This document shows positions 42,140 to 50,787 of a DNA stretch of 64,000 nucleotides, piece after piece. Location of the stretch: assembly GCA_017557185.1 (NCBI GenBank), contig JAFZAP010000054.1, forward strand, positions 150,279 to 214,278, read 5' to 3'. This DNA comes from Prevotella sp. Its GTDB lineage: Bacteria > Bacteroidota > Bacteroidia > Bacteroidales > Bacteroidaceae. Both the position numbers and the translations under genes were made by a program. Every line of letters begins with the position of its first letter. Position 1 is the stretch's first letter. Below the pieces are notes generated by a model. It searched no databases, had not been told where the DNA came from, and saw only the letters and a program-made list of their open reading frames with translations.

Positions 42140-44554
42140 ATGGTTATGAGAAAGTTTTTGGCAATCATGTTCGCTTTTGCGATGGCATTGGGAGCAACAG
42201 CGCAATCAAAGGCAGCAGCGGATGGGAGGAATACGGTGGACCTTACGAAGTCCACCATCGTCTATCATCCTCAGGATGTCCCGTTGGCAAAGCATCTGGC
42301 AAATGTGCTGGCTGACGATATAAAACGCGTGTCGGGCATCCGACCCCAGGTGAGCACTCGCATGGGCAAGGGGCAGAACGTGATGATTGCGACGGCGGGA
42401 AAGAGCAAACAGGCAAGGAACTTGCGCGGCTCGTGGGAGCGATATGCCATCATCACGGGGAAGGACAGACTTTCGATTGTCGGCTCCGATGCCAGAGGAC
42501 TGGCCTACGGTGTGTTTCATGTGAGTGAGCAGATTGGCGTCAGCCCATGGTACTGGTTTGCCGATGTTCCTACAGACAAGGACAACAGAAAGGTTTACGG
42601 CTATTCGGAGAACATTCTCAGCGCGTCGCCTACAGTGAAATACAGGGGCATCTTCATCAACGATGAAGACTGGGGAATGAAAGTATGGTCATCGAAGACA
42701 TTCGAAAAGGAGTTGGGCGATATCGGTCCTAAGACCTACGACAAGGTGTGTGAACTCATCCTGCGCCTGAAGGGAAATATGCTCGCACCCGCCATGCACA
42801 CCTGCACAGGAGCCTTCTATAGTCATCCGGAGAGTCAGAAGGTTGCCGACAAATGGGGCATCATGATCACGACCAGCCATTGTGAGCCGCTGTTGTTCAA
42901 CAATGCAGCACCGTCGGAATGGACCAAGGAGCGCGACGGCGAATGGAACTACGAGACCAACAAGGAGACCATCCTTCGCAAACTGGACAACCGCATCAGC
43001 GAGACGGCGCAATACGACAACATCTATACAATGGGCTTACGCGGCCTTCACGACGAAGCTATGAAGGGCAGCCAGCGACCTGAGGACAGGGCACGCACTC
43101 TCGAGAGTGTCTTTTCCCAGCAACGTTCCATTCTTGAGAAGTACAAGGGCAGGAAAGCCGAGGACATCAAACAGATTTTTGTGCCCTACAAGGAGACGCT
43201 CGACATCTATGATGCCGGGTTGCGCGTGCCCGACGACATCACGATTGTTTGGCCAGACGACAACTACGGCTACATGAAACGTGTGAGCAATGCGGCAGAA
43301 ATGAGGAGAAGTGGAGGTAGCGGCGTGTACTATCATATCAGCTATTGTGGCACACCACACGACAACTTGTGGATTTCGACTACTGCTCCTCAGCTGATGT
43401 ACGAGGAACTGCTGAAGGCCTACACCGCCGGTGCCGACCGCTACTGGCTGCTGAATGTCGGAGACATCAAACCGATGGAAATGGAGATGCAGATGTTCAT
43501 GGACATGGCCTACGACTTCACATCGTTCAGCTACGACAATGCCAATCGCTATCAGGCTCAGTGGCTTGCCAGGGTCTTCGGTCAGAAACACCTGTCCGCC
43601 TTCCAGTTCATCCTCGACAACTACTACCGTCTGGCGTGGGATAGGAAGCCGGAGTTCATGGGCTATGAGATGGAGTGGGACTCGCCAGCCAACGATCGTC
43701 TCCACGACACCGATTTCTCCTTCGAGACGGGCAGTGCCCAAAAGCGGCTCATCGACTATCAAGACATTTGCCATGCCTACGATGCCATAGAGCGTGAGGT
43801 GGAGCCGAAGTTGCGTCCTGCATTGTTCGAGATACTGGGCTATTCGGTACATTCTGCCTATGAGAAGAATCGGAAGTTCCTCTACGCACAGGCCAACCAC
43901 GAGACGGGTAACGCTGCCTTTGCCGCGCAGTCGCGAGAGGCATGCGATGCGCTTCAGGAACTCCTCGTGCGCTATAACACGATGCTCGACGGGAAGTGGA
44001 ACGGAATGATTTCCGAGATAACGCCTGGCTACTGCGCCCTCTACCAAGGGATGCCCGAGTTCGTGGAGAACGCAACCGACAAATACCGGCTGCCCGACAG
44101 CCAACGGCATCCGGAGTTTGCAAACAAAATTGACTTGGCGGCGCTCTCGGTGAAGCCTCCCTTCCGACTGCTTGAAGGCATTGGTGCCGACTGGATCGCA
44201 CTCCAGATGGGGCAGCCGTTGGACTTCGAGGCGAAGGGCTCCATCGACATCGACATTCCTCAGCCGATGCTCAAGAATGGTGCCGACTCGCTGTCGGTCT
44301 GCATCTCGGTAGTGCCTATGTGGCCGGTTGCCACCGACAGGAGCAACCGGTTCGCGTTGAGCCTCGACCATGCTGAGCCTGTCGTCTTCCGCAACGACTT
44401 CAAAGAGTGGAGTCGCGAATGGAAGCTGCAGGTACTGGAGAATCGAAAGGAGTTTGTCGTCACCCTGCCTCTGGACAAGAGCCTCACCCGCCACGTCCTG
44501 ACACTCTCGATTGTTGACCCTGGTCAGATAATACAGAAAATCACATTTCAGTAA
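42140..44554 (+). CDS. GH115 xylan alpha-1,2-glucuronidase, secreted
   Basis: 804 residues; signal peptide MVMRKFLAIMFAFAMALGATA (ATG 42146 is an alternative start). The N-terminal domain ends GLAYGVFHVSEQIGVSPWYWF, a GH115 hallmark, followed by VKYRGIFINDEDWGMKVWSS, LAPAMHTCTGAFYSHPESQK, IVWPDDNYGYMKRVSNAAEM and YHISYCGTPHDNLWISTTAP from the catalytic barrel. The C-terminal beta domain (about 665-804) is shorter than in the large two-sandwich members I recall. It removes (4-O-methyl)glucuronic acid from xylan, complementing GH43 and GH3 across the divergent promoter. The thioesterase gene starts 15 bp downstream. Confidence 0.93.
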   Translation: MVMRKFLAIMFAFAMALGATAQSKAAADGRNTVDLTKSTIVYHPQDVPLAKHLANVLADDIKRVSGIRPQVSTRMGKGQNVMIATAGKSKQARNLRGSWERYAIITGKDRLSIVGSDARGLAYGVFHVSEQIGVSPWYWFADVPTDKDNRKVYGYSENILSASPTVKYRGIFINDEDWGMKVWSSKTFEKELGDIGPKTYDKVCELILRLKGNMLAPAMHTCTGAFYSHPESQKVADKWGIMITTSHCEPLLFNNAAPSEWTKERDGEWNYETNKETILRKLDNRISETAQYDNIYTMGLRGLHDEAMKGSQRPEDRARTLESVFSQQRSILEKYKGRKAEDIKQIFVPYKETLDIYDAGLRVPDDITIVWPDDNYGYMKRVSNAAEMRRSGGSGVYYHISYCGTPHDNLWISTTAPQLMYEELLKAYTAGADRYWLLNVGDIKPMEMEMQMFMDMAYDFTSFSYDNANRYQAQWLARVFGQKHLSAFQFILDNYYRLAWDRKPEFMGYEMEWDSPANDRLHDTDFSFETGSAQKRLIDYQDICHAYDAIEREVEPKLRPALFEILGYSVHSAYEKNRKFLYAQANHETGNAAFAAQSREACDALQELLVRYNTMLDGKWNGMISEITPGYCALYQGMPEFVENATDKYRLPDSQRHPEFANKIDLAALSVKPPFRLLEGIGADWIALQMGQPLDFEAKGSIDIDIPQPMLKNGADSLSVCISVVPMWPVATDRSNRFALSLDHAEPVVFRNDFKEWSREWKLQVLENRKEFVVTLPLDKSLTRHVLTLSIVDPGQIIQKITFQ

Positions 44555-44569
44555 TCCCCTCTTTCCGCT

Positions 44570-44983
44570 ATGAACATCGATTATATCAACGACAACCTTG
44601 CGCGTCAGGAAGGACTATCGAAGACGCTGGGCATGGAGTTTATCTCCACACCCGAACCTGACACTTGTATGGTCCGCATGCAGGTGAACAGCAGTAACCG
44701 TCAGCCGTTTGGATTCCTCAGCGGCGGTGCCTCGCTGGCATTGGCCGAGAATCTTGCCGGTGTGGGCTCGCTGGCCTTGTGTCCCGACAAGATCGGGGTA
44801 GGCATCAGCGTCAGTGGGTCGCACATGAAGGCCGTCCTCGAAGGTGACACGGTGACGGCGCGTGCGCGATTGCTACATCGCGGCAAGACGCTCCACCAGT
44901 GGCATGTTGAAATCAGCAACGAGGCCGGCGAGCTCATCTCGTCGGTTGAGGTGACCAACTACATTATCCCAAAAGGAAAGTGA
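44570..44983 (+). CDS. PaaI-family hotdog thioesterase
   Basis: 137 residues of the hotdog fold. NSSNRQPFGFLSGGASLALAENL is the central helix motif (usually HGGA; here SGGA) with the conserved acidic residue, and ISVSGSHMKAVLEGDTVTARARL and WHVEISNEAGELISS complete the fold. It hydrolyses acyl- or aryl-CoA thioesters; homologues include the menaquinone-pathway DHNA-CoA thioesterase, but the substrate here is unassigned. It starts 15 bp after the GH115 stop and may share its transcript. Terminator at 45005-45035. Confidence 0.88.
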   Translation: MNIDYINDNLARQEGLSKTLGMEFISTPEPDTCMVRMQVNSSNRQPFGFLSGGASLALAENLAGVGSLALCPDKIGVGISVSGSHMKAVLEGDTVTARARLLHRGKTLHQWHVEISNEAGELISSVEVTNYIIPKGK

Positions 44984-45004
44984 GGGAGGTCCAACAATAA
45001 AAAT

Positions 45005-45035
45005 AATCCCTGCCGTCGTATGGACAGCAGGGATT
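45005..45035. terminator. Terminator between thioesterase gene and rpsO
   Basis: AATCCCTGC (45005-45013) pairs perfectly with GCAGGGATT (45027-45035) between convergent genes. Confidence 0.85.
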
Positions 45036-45102
45036 CTGATTTCTACTTTCTCTACAAAAATGATATGCGGTCTTCTGTGCACTTGTTGGCACGACGCGGC
45101 AA

Positions 45103-45372
45103 TTAGCGGCGCAGACCCAGAGCCTTGATGAGAGCACGGTAGCGCTCGATGTCGCGCTCCTTCAGATAAGTGAGCAGCTTGCGGCGCTTACCAACGAGCA
45201 TCGTCAGCGAACGTGCTGTGTGGTGATCCTTGTGATTCTGCTTCAGGTGCTCGGTGAGGTGAGCAATGCGATAGCTGAACAGAGCCACCTGGCTTTCAAC
45301 GGAACCCGTGTCGGTAGTGCCATGACCATACTTCTCGAAGATCTCTACCTTTTTTTCTTTGTCAAGATACAT
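45103..45372 (-). CDS. rpsO: 30S ribosomal protein S15
   Basis: 89 residues from ATG 45372 (MYLDKEKKVEIFEKYGHGTT). TGSVESQVALFSYRIAHLTEHL and DHHTARSLTMLVGKRRKLLTYL are the S15 helices that bind 16S rRNA helices 20-22. A longer frame starting upstream (45417) adds 15 residues not found in S15 and is rejected. Promoter at 45506-45535 within a divergent region shared with typA. Confidence 0.97.
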   Translation of the reverse strand: MYLDKEKKVEIFEKYGHGTTDTGSVESQVALFSYRIAHLTEHLKQNHKDHHTARSLTMLVGKRRKLLTYLKERDIERYRALIKALGLRR

Positions 45373-45500
45373 AGTTAAATTTGTTTGATGAATTGTTTTT
45401 AAATGACATCCAGTCAACGCCAGCCGCCTTCATCAGAGCAAGCCACATCGGCTGAATGAACCGGATTTTCCGGTATGCGCATCGGTTTTTTCCGATTTGC

Positions 45501-45569
45501 GGGTGCAAAATTACAACATTTTTCTGATATGACAAACGTTTCTCGCAAAAAAGTTGTAATTTTGCACCC
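45501..45569. promoter_or_regulatory. Divergent rpsO/typA promoter region with a 17-bp perfect inverted repeat
   Basis: GGGTGCAAAATTACAAC (45501-45517) and its exact reverse complement (45553-45569) flank a 35-bp centre. Each arm contains a TAATTTTG -7 box facing outward. For rpsO a -33 TTG (45535-45533) lies 19 nt away; for typA the -33 is weak. Confidence 0.7.
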
Positions 45570-45587
45570 GATTTCATATAAATAGGT

Positions 45588-47390
45588 ATGCAGGACATTA
45601 GAAATATAGCGATTATCGCACATGTGGACCACGGCAAGACGACGCTCGTGGACAAGATGATGCTTGCCGGAAAACTATTCCGTGAAGGTCAGGATAACTC
45701 TTCGCAGGTGCTCGACGCCAACGACCTGGAGCGCGAGCGCGGCATCACGATTCTCTCGAAGAACGTGAGCATCAACTGGAAAGGAACAAAAATCAATATC
45801 ATCGATACTCCGGGACATGCCGACTTCGGAGGCGAGGTGGAGCGCGTGCTCAACATGGCCGACGGCTGTCTGTTGCTGGTCGATGCCTTCGAGGGACCAA
45901 TGCCGCAGACGCGCTTCGTGTTGCAGAAGGCTCTGCAGATCGGCCTGAAGCCCATTGTGGTGGTGAACAAGGTCGATAAGCCGAACTGCCGCCCTGAAGA
46001 GGTCTACGAGATGGTGTTCGACCTGATGTTTGCCCTTAATGCCACGGAGGACCAGCTCGACTTCCCCGTGGTCTATGGCTCGGCGAAGCAGGGCTGGATG
46101 GGCGAGGACTGGCGTACGCCGACCGACGACATCGAGTATCTGCTCGACAAGATCGTGGAGGTGATACCGGCTCCGCAGCAGCTCGAGGGAACACCGCAGA
46201 TGCTCATCACCTCGCTCGACTATTCGAACTACACGGGTCGCATCGCCGTGGGGCGTGTTCATCGCGGCACGCTGAAGGACGGCATGCAGGTGACCATCTG
46301 CCACCGCGACGGTTCGCAGGAGCGCACAAAGGTGAAGGAGCTGCACACCTTCGAAGGCATGGGCCACCAGAAGACCGACCATGTGGACTCGGGCGACATC
46401 TGTGCTGTCATCGGACTGGAGAAGTTTGAGATCGGCGACACCATCTGCGACCTGGAGAACCCGGAGCCGCTGCCGCCCATCGCCATCGACGAGCCCACGA
46501 TGTCGATGCTTTTTACCATCAACGACTCGCCGTTCTTCGGCAAGGAGGGCAAGTACTGCACGAGCCGCCACATCGGCGACCGTCTGCAGCGCGAGCTGGA
46601 GAAGAACCTTGCCCTGCGCGTGCAGCCCTTCGAGGACAGCACCGATGCCTGGGTCGTGTCAGGTCGTGGCGTGCTCCACCTGAGCGTGCTCATCGAGACC
46701 ATGCGTCGCGAGGGCTATGAGCTGCAGGTGGGACAGCCGCAGGTCATCTACAAGGAAATCAATGGCCAGCGCTGTGAGCCTATCGAGGAACTCACCATCA
46801 ACGTGCCTGAAGAGTTCTCGTCGAAGATGATCGATATGGTGACACGCCGCAAGGGCGAGCTCACGAGCATGGAGAATCAGGGCGACCGTGTGAACATAGA
46901 GTTCGACATCCCCTCGCGCGGCATCATCGGACTGCGCACGAACGTGCTCACTGCCTCCCAGGGCGAAGCCATCATGGCTCACCGCTACAAGGAGTATCAG
47001 CCTTACAAGGGTGATATACAGCGTCGGCAGAACGGTTCGATGATAGCCTTGGAGACGGGCACGGCCTATGCCTATGCCATCGACAAACTGCAGGATCGCG
47101 GTAAGTTCTTCATAGATCCGGGCGAGGAGGTGTATCTCGGACAGGTCGTCGGCGAACACGTTCACGACAACGACCTCGTCATCAACGTCTGCAAGGCCAA
47201 GCAGCTCACCAACGTTCGCGCCTCGGGCACCGACGACAAGGCTCGCATCGTGCCGAAGGTCATCATGAGCCTGGAGGAATGTCTGGAGTACATCAAGACC
47301 GACGAACTGGTAGAGGTGACTCCGAAGTCGATGCGTATGCGCAAGACCATCCTCGACCACGACCAGCGCAAGAAAGCCAACAAGGTGTAA
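45588..47390 (+). CDS. typA: Translational GTPase TypA/BipA
   Basis: 600 residues. Ribosome-associated GTPase of the EF-G group acting in large-subunit assembly and stress adaptation. [20 protein letters not shown] (P-loop 11-18), [17 protein letters not shown] (switch I), [16 protein letters not shown] (switch II) and [12 protein letters not shown] (NKxD) define the G domain; [20 protein letters not shown] and [20 protein letters not shown] are TypA-specific C-terminal stretches. Divergent from rpsO; terminator at 47416-47445. Confidence 0.97.
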   Translation: MQDIRNIAIIAHVDHGKTTLVDKMMLAGKLFREGQDNSSQVLDANDLERERGITILSKNVSINWKGTKINIIDTPGHADFGGEVERVLNMADGCLLLVDAFEGPMPQTRFVLQKALQIGLKPIVVVNKVDKPNCRPEEVYEMVFDLMFALNATEDQLDFPVVYGSAKQGWMGEDWRTPTDDIEYLLDKIVEVIPAPQQLEGTPQMLITSLDYSNYTGRIAVGRVHRGTLKDGMQVTICHRDGSQERTKVKELHTFEGMGHQKTDHVDSGDICAVIGLEKFEIGDTICDLENPEPLPPIAIDEPTMSMLFTINDSPFFGKEGKYCTSRHIGDRLQRELEKNLALRVQPFEDSTDAWVVSGRGVLHLSVLIETMRREGYELQVGQPQVIYKEINGQRCEPIEELTINVPEEFSSKMIDMVTRRKGELTSMENQGDRVNIEFDIPSRGIIGLRTNVLTASQGEAIMAHRYKEYQPYKGDIQRRQNGSMIALETGTAYAYAIDKLQDRGKFFIDPGEEVYLGQVVGEHVHDNDLVINVCKAKQLTNVRASGTDDKARIVPKVIMSLEECLEYIKTDELVEVTPKSMRMRKTILDHDQRKKANKV

Positions 47391-47415
47391 GCCGAGCATT
47401 CAAGTCATACAAACA

Positions 47416-47445
47416 AACTCCGTATCTCGTCAGAGGTGCGGAGTT
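47416..47445 (+). terminator. typA terminator
   Basis: AACTCCG..CTC / GAG..CGGAGTT forms a continuous stem of about 13 bp with G-U pairs and a GTCA loop, followed by TTTTTG. Confidence 0.85.
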
Positions 47446-47452
47446 TTTTGTT

Positions 47453-47690
47453 AGAGCTATGCTCTATACCTTACAGAGCTATGCTCTATAATCTACGGAG
47501 CAATGCTCTATACCTTACGGAGCAATGCTCTATACAGACTGGAGCAATGCTCTGTAACCTCTGGAGCATAGCTTTTACAGGTCAAATACACAGCTCTAGC
47601 TGTCCGAAAGCAATGTCCTACGCTTCTGAAAGCATAACCCCACGCCTCCAGAAGCATAGCCCCACGTCTCTGAAACCATAGTTTTGGGGG
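47453..47690. repeat. Degenerate 22-bp tandem array between typA and pyrC
   Basis: About ten units, mostly exactly 22 bp (starts 47453, 47475, 47499, 47521, 47543, 47565, then 47609, 47631, 47653, 47675), with cores AGAGCTATGCTCT, AGCAATGCTCTA and AGCATAGCCCCACG. It fills the gap between two convergent genes. The period and core match the array at 14308-14461, read on the opposite strand for the last units. No spacers. Confidence 0.8.
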
Positions 47691-47702
47691 ATGTGTGTTT
47701 GC

Positions 47703-49031
47703 CTAACGGAATCGGAGTTCCTCGCCCTGGCTTGTTGCATCGAACCGGCCATTGTTCAAGATGAGGCGACCGTTGCAGAAGGTGTGGCTGACGCGCCAAT
47801 GAAGCAGGTCGCTCTCAAGCGGACTCCAGCCGCACTTGCTCTGGATGATGTCGGGCGTGACGGCATAGGGCTCTACGGCTCGCACGATGGCGATGTCGGC
47901 CTTGTAGCCTGGACGCAGGAATCCGCGTTCTTGTATGCCGAACAGCCGTGCCGGCTGGTGGCACATGAGCTCGATGGTGCGTTCCAGGGAGAGCACGCCG
48001 TCATCGACAAGGCCAAGCATAACGGGCAGCGAGAACTGCACCATAGGCATGCCTGAGGCTGCCCGTGCGCATCCGCCTTGCTTCTGGCTGAGGAGGTGGG
48101 GGGCGTGGTCGGTTGCGATGGTGCTGATGCGGCCGTCGGCAAGGGCGAGGCGCAGGGCATCGCGGTCGTCGGCCCGCTTCACGGCAGGGTTGCACTTGAT
48201 GAGTGCTCCCTTGCGGCCATAGTCGGCACTACAGAAGAGCAGGTGTGCCAGCACGGCCTCGAGGGTCACCGTGTCGCCGCCGAGTTCCAGTTCGCGGGCG
48301 GTCGATATGTGGGCGATGTGCAGGTGGGTGCCGTAGGTGCGGGCAAGTTGTGCGGCGAGTGCCGACGATTCGTAGCAGGCTTCCTCGGAACGGATGAGCG
48401 GGTGCAGCATGATGTCAGGATCGTCGCCGTAGGCTTTCTTCATCTCTGCCATGTTGCGATTGATGATCTCGGTGTCCTCGCAGTGTGCCATGATGGGCAG
48501 GTCGAGCTTGGCTGCCGTCTCGAAGATCTTCAGCAAAGCGCCGTAGCGGTCGACGAGCATATTGCCTGTCGAGGAGCCCATGAAGAGCTTGATGCCGGGA
48601 ATGCGATGGCGGTCGAGGTGGGCAAAGAGGGTGTAGTTATCGTTGGTGGCACCGAAGAAGAACGAATAGTTGACGTGGCTCTTGCCGGCTGCCAACTGAT
48701 ACTTCTCGTCGAGCGCTTCGAGCGTGGTGGTCTGCGGCACGGTGTTGGGCATCTCGCAGTAGGAGGTCACGCCGCCGTAGGCAGCGGCCCGGCTTTCGCT
48801 CTCGATGTCGGCCTTGTCGGTGAGGCCAGGCTCGCGGAAGTGCACGTGGGTGTCGATGACGCCGGGTAATACGAAAGCGCCCGTGGCATCGACGACCTGG
48901 TCGAAAGTGCCACGGGGCTGTTGTTGGTTTTCCTCAATGATATCGGTGATGCGGTCGTCCTCGATAACGACAGAACCTTCGAATGTCCTGCCTTCGTTGA
49001 CGATGCGGCCATGTTCTATCAGTATGTTCAT
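47703..49031 (-). CDS. pyrC: Dihydroorotase
   Basis: 442 residues of the cyclic amidohydrolase superfamily. GVIDTHVHFREPGLTDKADI holds the zinc ligands (His62, His64) and the substrate arginine (Arg66); AAYGGVTSYCEMPNTVPQTT is the signature, and ISTIATDHAPHL supplies the catalytic Asp. Closest in form to class I dihydroorotase; some allantoinases look alike, so substrate is inferred from family prevalence. Closes carbamoyl-aspartate to dihydroorotate in pyrimidine synthesis. 10 bp downstream of the DUF4369 lipoprotein gene. Confidence 0.9.
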   Translation of the reverse strand: MNILIEHGRIVNEGRTFEGSVVIEDDRITDIIEENQQQPRGTFDQVVDATGAFVLPGVIDTHVHFREPGLTDKADIESESRAAAYGGVTSYCEMPNTVPQTTTLEALDEKYQLAAGKSHVNYSFFFGATNDNYTLFAHLDRHRIPGIKLFMGSSTGNMLVDRYGALLKIFETAAKLDLPIMAHCEDTEIINRNMAEMKKAYGDDPDIMLHPLIRSEEACYESSALAAQLARTYGTHLHIAHISTARELELGGDTVTLEAVLAHLLFCSADYGRKGALIKCNPAVKRADDRDALRLALADGRISTIATDHAPHLLSQKQGGCARAASGMPMVQFSLPVMLGLVDDGVLSLERTIELMCHQPARLFGIQERGFLRPGYKADIAIVRAVEPYAVTPDIIQSKCGWSPLESDLLHWRVSHTFCNGRLILNNGRFDATSQGEELRFR

Positions 49032-49041
49032 GTTGAGGGAA

Positions 49042-49839
49042 TCACTTCACCATCGGTGTTGTCGGGGATGCCAGTTCGTTGGGAGTGGGAGCAGGGGTCA
49101 CAGGGGCCATCTGCGTAGGGGCGGCCATGGGCTGCGGAACATCGCGCAATCCGTTCATGATCTGCTCATTCTCCTGGGCTTTCTGATAGTAGTCCTTCAC
49201 GTAGGCGTCGTTCTTGAATTTGTCGGTCGCCTTGCTCATGATGTCTTCAATCCAGGGAGTTAGCTGGGGGTACACGTTGCCGGAGGTGACCATCATGAAA
49301 ACGCCGGGACCGAGCACATTGTCGAAGTTCTCGGTGACGAAGTTGGTCACGAGGCTGTCTTCCTGTGCCGACAGGCGCACCGACTCGGCATTCAACTGGC
49401 GGATGACAAGATCCATATCGCTGCCGTCCATGATGGCCTGGTCGTGCTTATGGACGAGCTCGAGTTGCTCGCTGCGCAGCTGGTTCCAGCGGTTGAAGAA
49501 CCGGAACAGCTCGTCGTTGAGCGGGGTTCCTCCCACCGTCTGCTGGGTGTTGTCGATCTTGATGTTGATGTCGCCGCCCTCGAGCACCAGGGGCAGTACG
49601 CTCTCGTCGTCCATGAAGATGCTTGCCATGCGCACCGAGTCGAAGGTTCCGTTGAAGTGGAACAATCCGTGCACCACGTCGCACGAGTCCACTTTCTTGA
49701 AGTCGTTGTCCTTTACAACCTTCAGGTATAGCATGCGACCATCCAGATTCGATACGTTCGACGAACCTTGGATGTTGTAAGTGTTCGCACAGGAGACCAG
49801 TGCGAGCGTTGCGATGAGAGCGTAGAATAATCTATTCAT
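49042..49839 (-). CDS. DUF4369-type lipoprotein
   Basis: 265 residues from ATG 49839 (MNRLFYALIATLALVSCANT), an SPII signal with lipid-modified cysteine; an ATG five codons upstream is possible. The N-terminal DUF4369 domain (IQGSSNVSNLDGRMLYLKVV to GGDINIKID) is usually followed by a thioredoxin domain in Bacteroidetes disulfide proteins, but here a helical region (about 110-225) and a proline-rich tail (QPMAAPTQMAPVTPAPTPNE) follow with no CxxC. So it is a DUF4369 protein without the redox domain. Function unknown; probably cotranscribed with pyrC. Confidence 0.8.
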   Translation of the reverse strand: MNRLFYALIATLALVSCANTYNIQGSSNVSNLDGRMLYLKVVKDNDFKKVDSCDVVHGLFHFNGTFDSVRMASIFMDDESVLPLVLEGGDINIKIDNTQQTVGGTPLNDELFRFFNRWNQLRSEQLELVHKHDQAIMDGSDMDLVIRQLNAESVRLSAQEDSLVTNFVTENFDNVLGPGVFMMVTSGNVYPQLTPWIEDIMSKATDKFKNDAYVKDYYQKAQENEQIMNGLRDVPQPMAAPTQMAPVTPAPTPNELASPTTPMVK

Positions 49840-49942
49840 ATTAGGCGTTGACATTTCTGACTGCCAAAGATAATATGTATTATTGAAGTAGGAAAAAATT
49901 TTTATGCTATTTAATTGAAAATGGTGCCGTTTTATGTTTTTT

Positions 49943-50365
49943 TTATTTTTCAGACCGCATTTCGCTGGCTATGCGGTGGGTTGTGTAGACTTCCAGCACT
50001 GCAGCGATGAGCAGCAGGATGACCCACTTGTTGTACACATATTCTATATAATGGTAGTAGCCAGCCGAGCCTGCCGAGCGGAACAGAGGCAGGAGGAAGT
50101 TGTAGGCGGTGTCGACCATCAGAATGCCCGAAAGGATGAACAGCAGGTCGGCGATGTTCATGATTCTCTTCAACCGGCGAACGGCAGTGTTGTTGCCTTC
50201 ATAGACTTGCATGGACTGGATGACGCTGAACAGCACGGCACCTGCCAGGAACACCCAGCAGGCCACTCGCTGATGCCAAAGCAGCACGAATGCCCCCACG
50301 CCGATTACCATCAGCACGCCGCCAATGATGTAGAGAAAGGATTGGATCTTGTTGAGTTGTCGCAT
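49943..50365 (-). CDS. Small integral membrane protein, unknown function
   Basis: 140 residues from ATG 50365 (MRQLNKIQSFLYIIGGVLMV). Four predicted transmembrane helices: about 8-27, 31-51, 70-88 and 108-128. Short basic loops include YEGNNTAVRRLKRIMNIAD. Only 4 bp separate it from the FtsB/DivIC-like gene, which suggests one operon and perhaps an envelope-related role, but no family with known function is recognised. Confidence 0.8.
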   Translation of the reverse strand: MRQLNKIQSFLYIIGGVLMVIGVGAFVLLWHQRVACWVFLAGAVLFSVIQSMQVYEGNNTAVRRLKRIMNIADLLFILSGILMVDTAYNFLLPLFRSAGSAGYYHYIEYVYNKWVILLLIAAVLEVYTTHRIASEMRSEK

Positions 50366-50369
50366 GATA

Positions 50370-50690
50370 CTATTTGTTCTCGGGCTTGCCCATATTGTCA
50401 AACACGAAGATGTCTTCGTCGTCGGCTTTCATGAAATAGCGCTCGCGGGCAATCTTCTCGATGGCCTTGGGATCCTGCTTCAGCTCATGCAGCCGGCAGG
50501 AGTCCTCTTCGTGGCGCGCCTCATACTTGGCAATCTCTGACTTGAGGTCGCTGATCTGCATGTCGTACTGCATGTGCTTCAACAAACTGTTATCATCGAG
50601 AAAACCCACGATGGCGATGCCAATCACTATCACGATGAGGTACTTGTAGTGACTGATGAAATTCCAAATTGCATTGATGCGACTTGCCAT
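50370..50690 (-). CDS. FtsB/DivIC-family cell division protein
   Basis: 106 residues: a short cytoplasmic N-terminus, one transmembrane helix (about 15-32, HYKYLIVIVIGIAIVGFL), then a coiled coil (ISDLKSEIAKYEARHEEDSC) and the KQDPKAIEKIARERYFMKAD segment typical of the septum formation initiator family. It would sit in the inner membrane and act with FtsL/FtsQ in the divisome. Divergent from dnaX. Confidence 0.85.
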   Translation of the reverse strand: MASRINAIWNFISHYKYLIVIVIGIAIVGFLDDNSLLKHMQYDMQISDLKSEIAKYEARHEEDSCRLHELKQDPKAIEKIARERYFMKADDEDIFVFDNMGKPENK

Positions 50691-50787
50691 ATCTTTGTCT
50701 GACTTTTAAATTTTTGTGCAAAAATAAATAATTAAATCGAAATATTCAACTTTTTTCATTACTTTTGCAGAATATTACCGAAAACTT

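Noticed and set aside
43037-44494. 485-codon reverse frame opposite GH115
   Set aside because: Shadow of a well-supported GH115 gene; no start context or recognisable domain.
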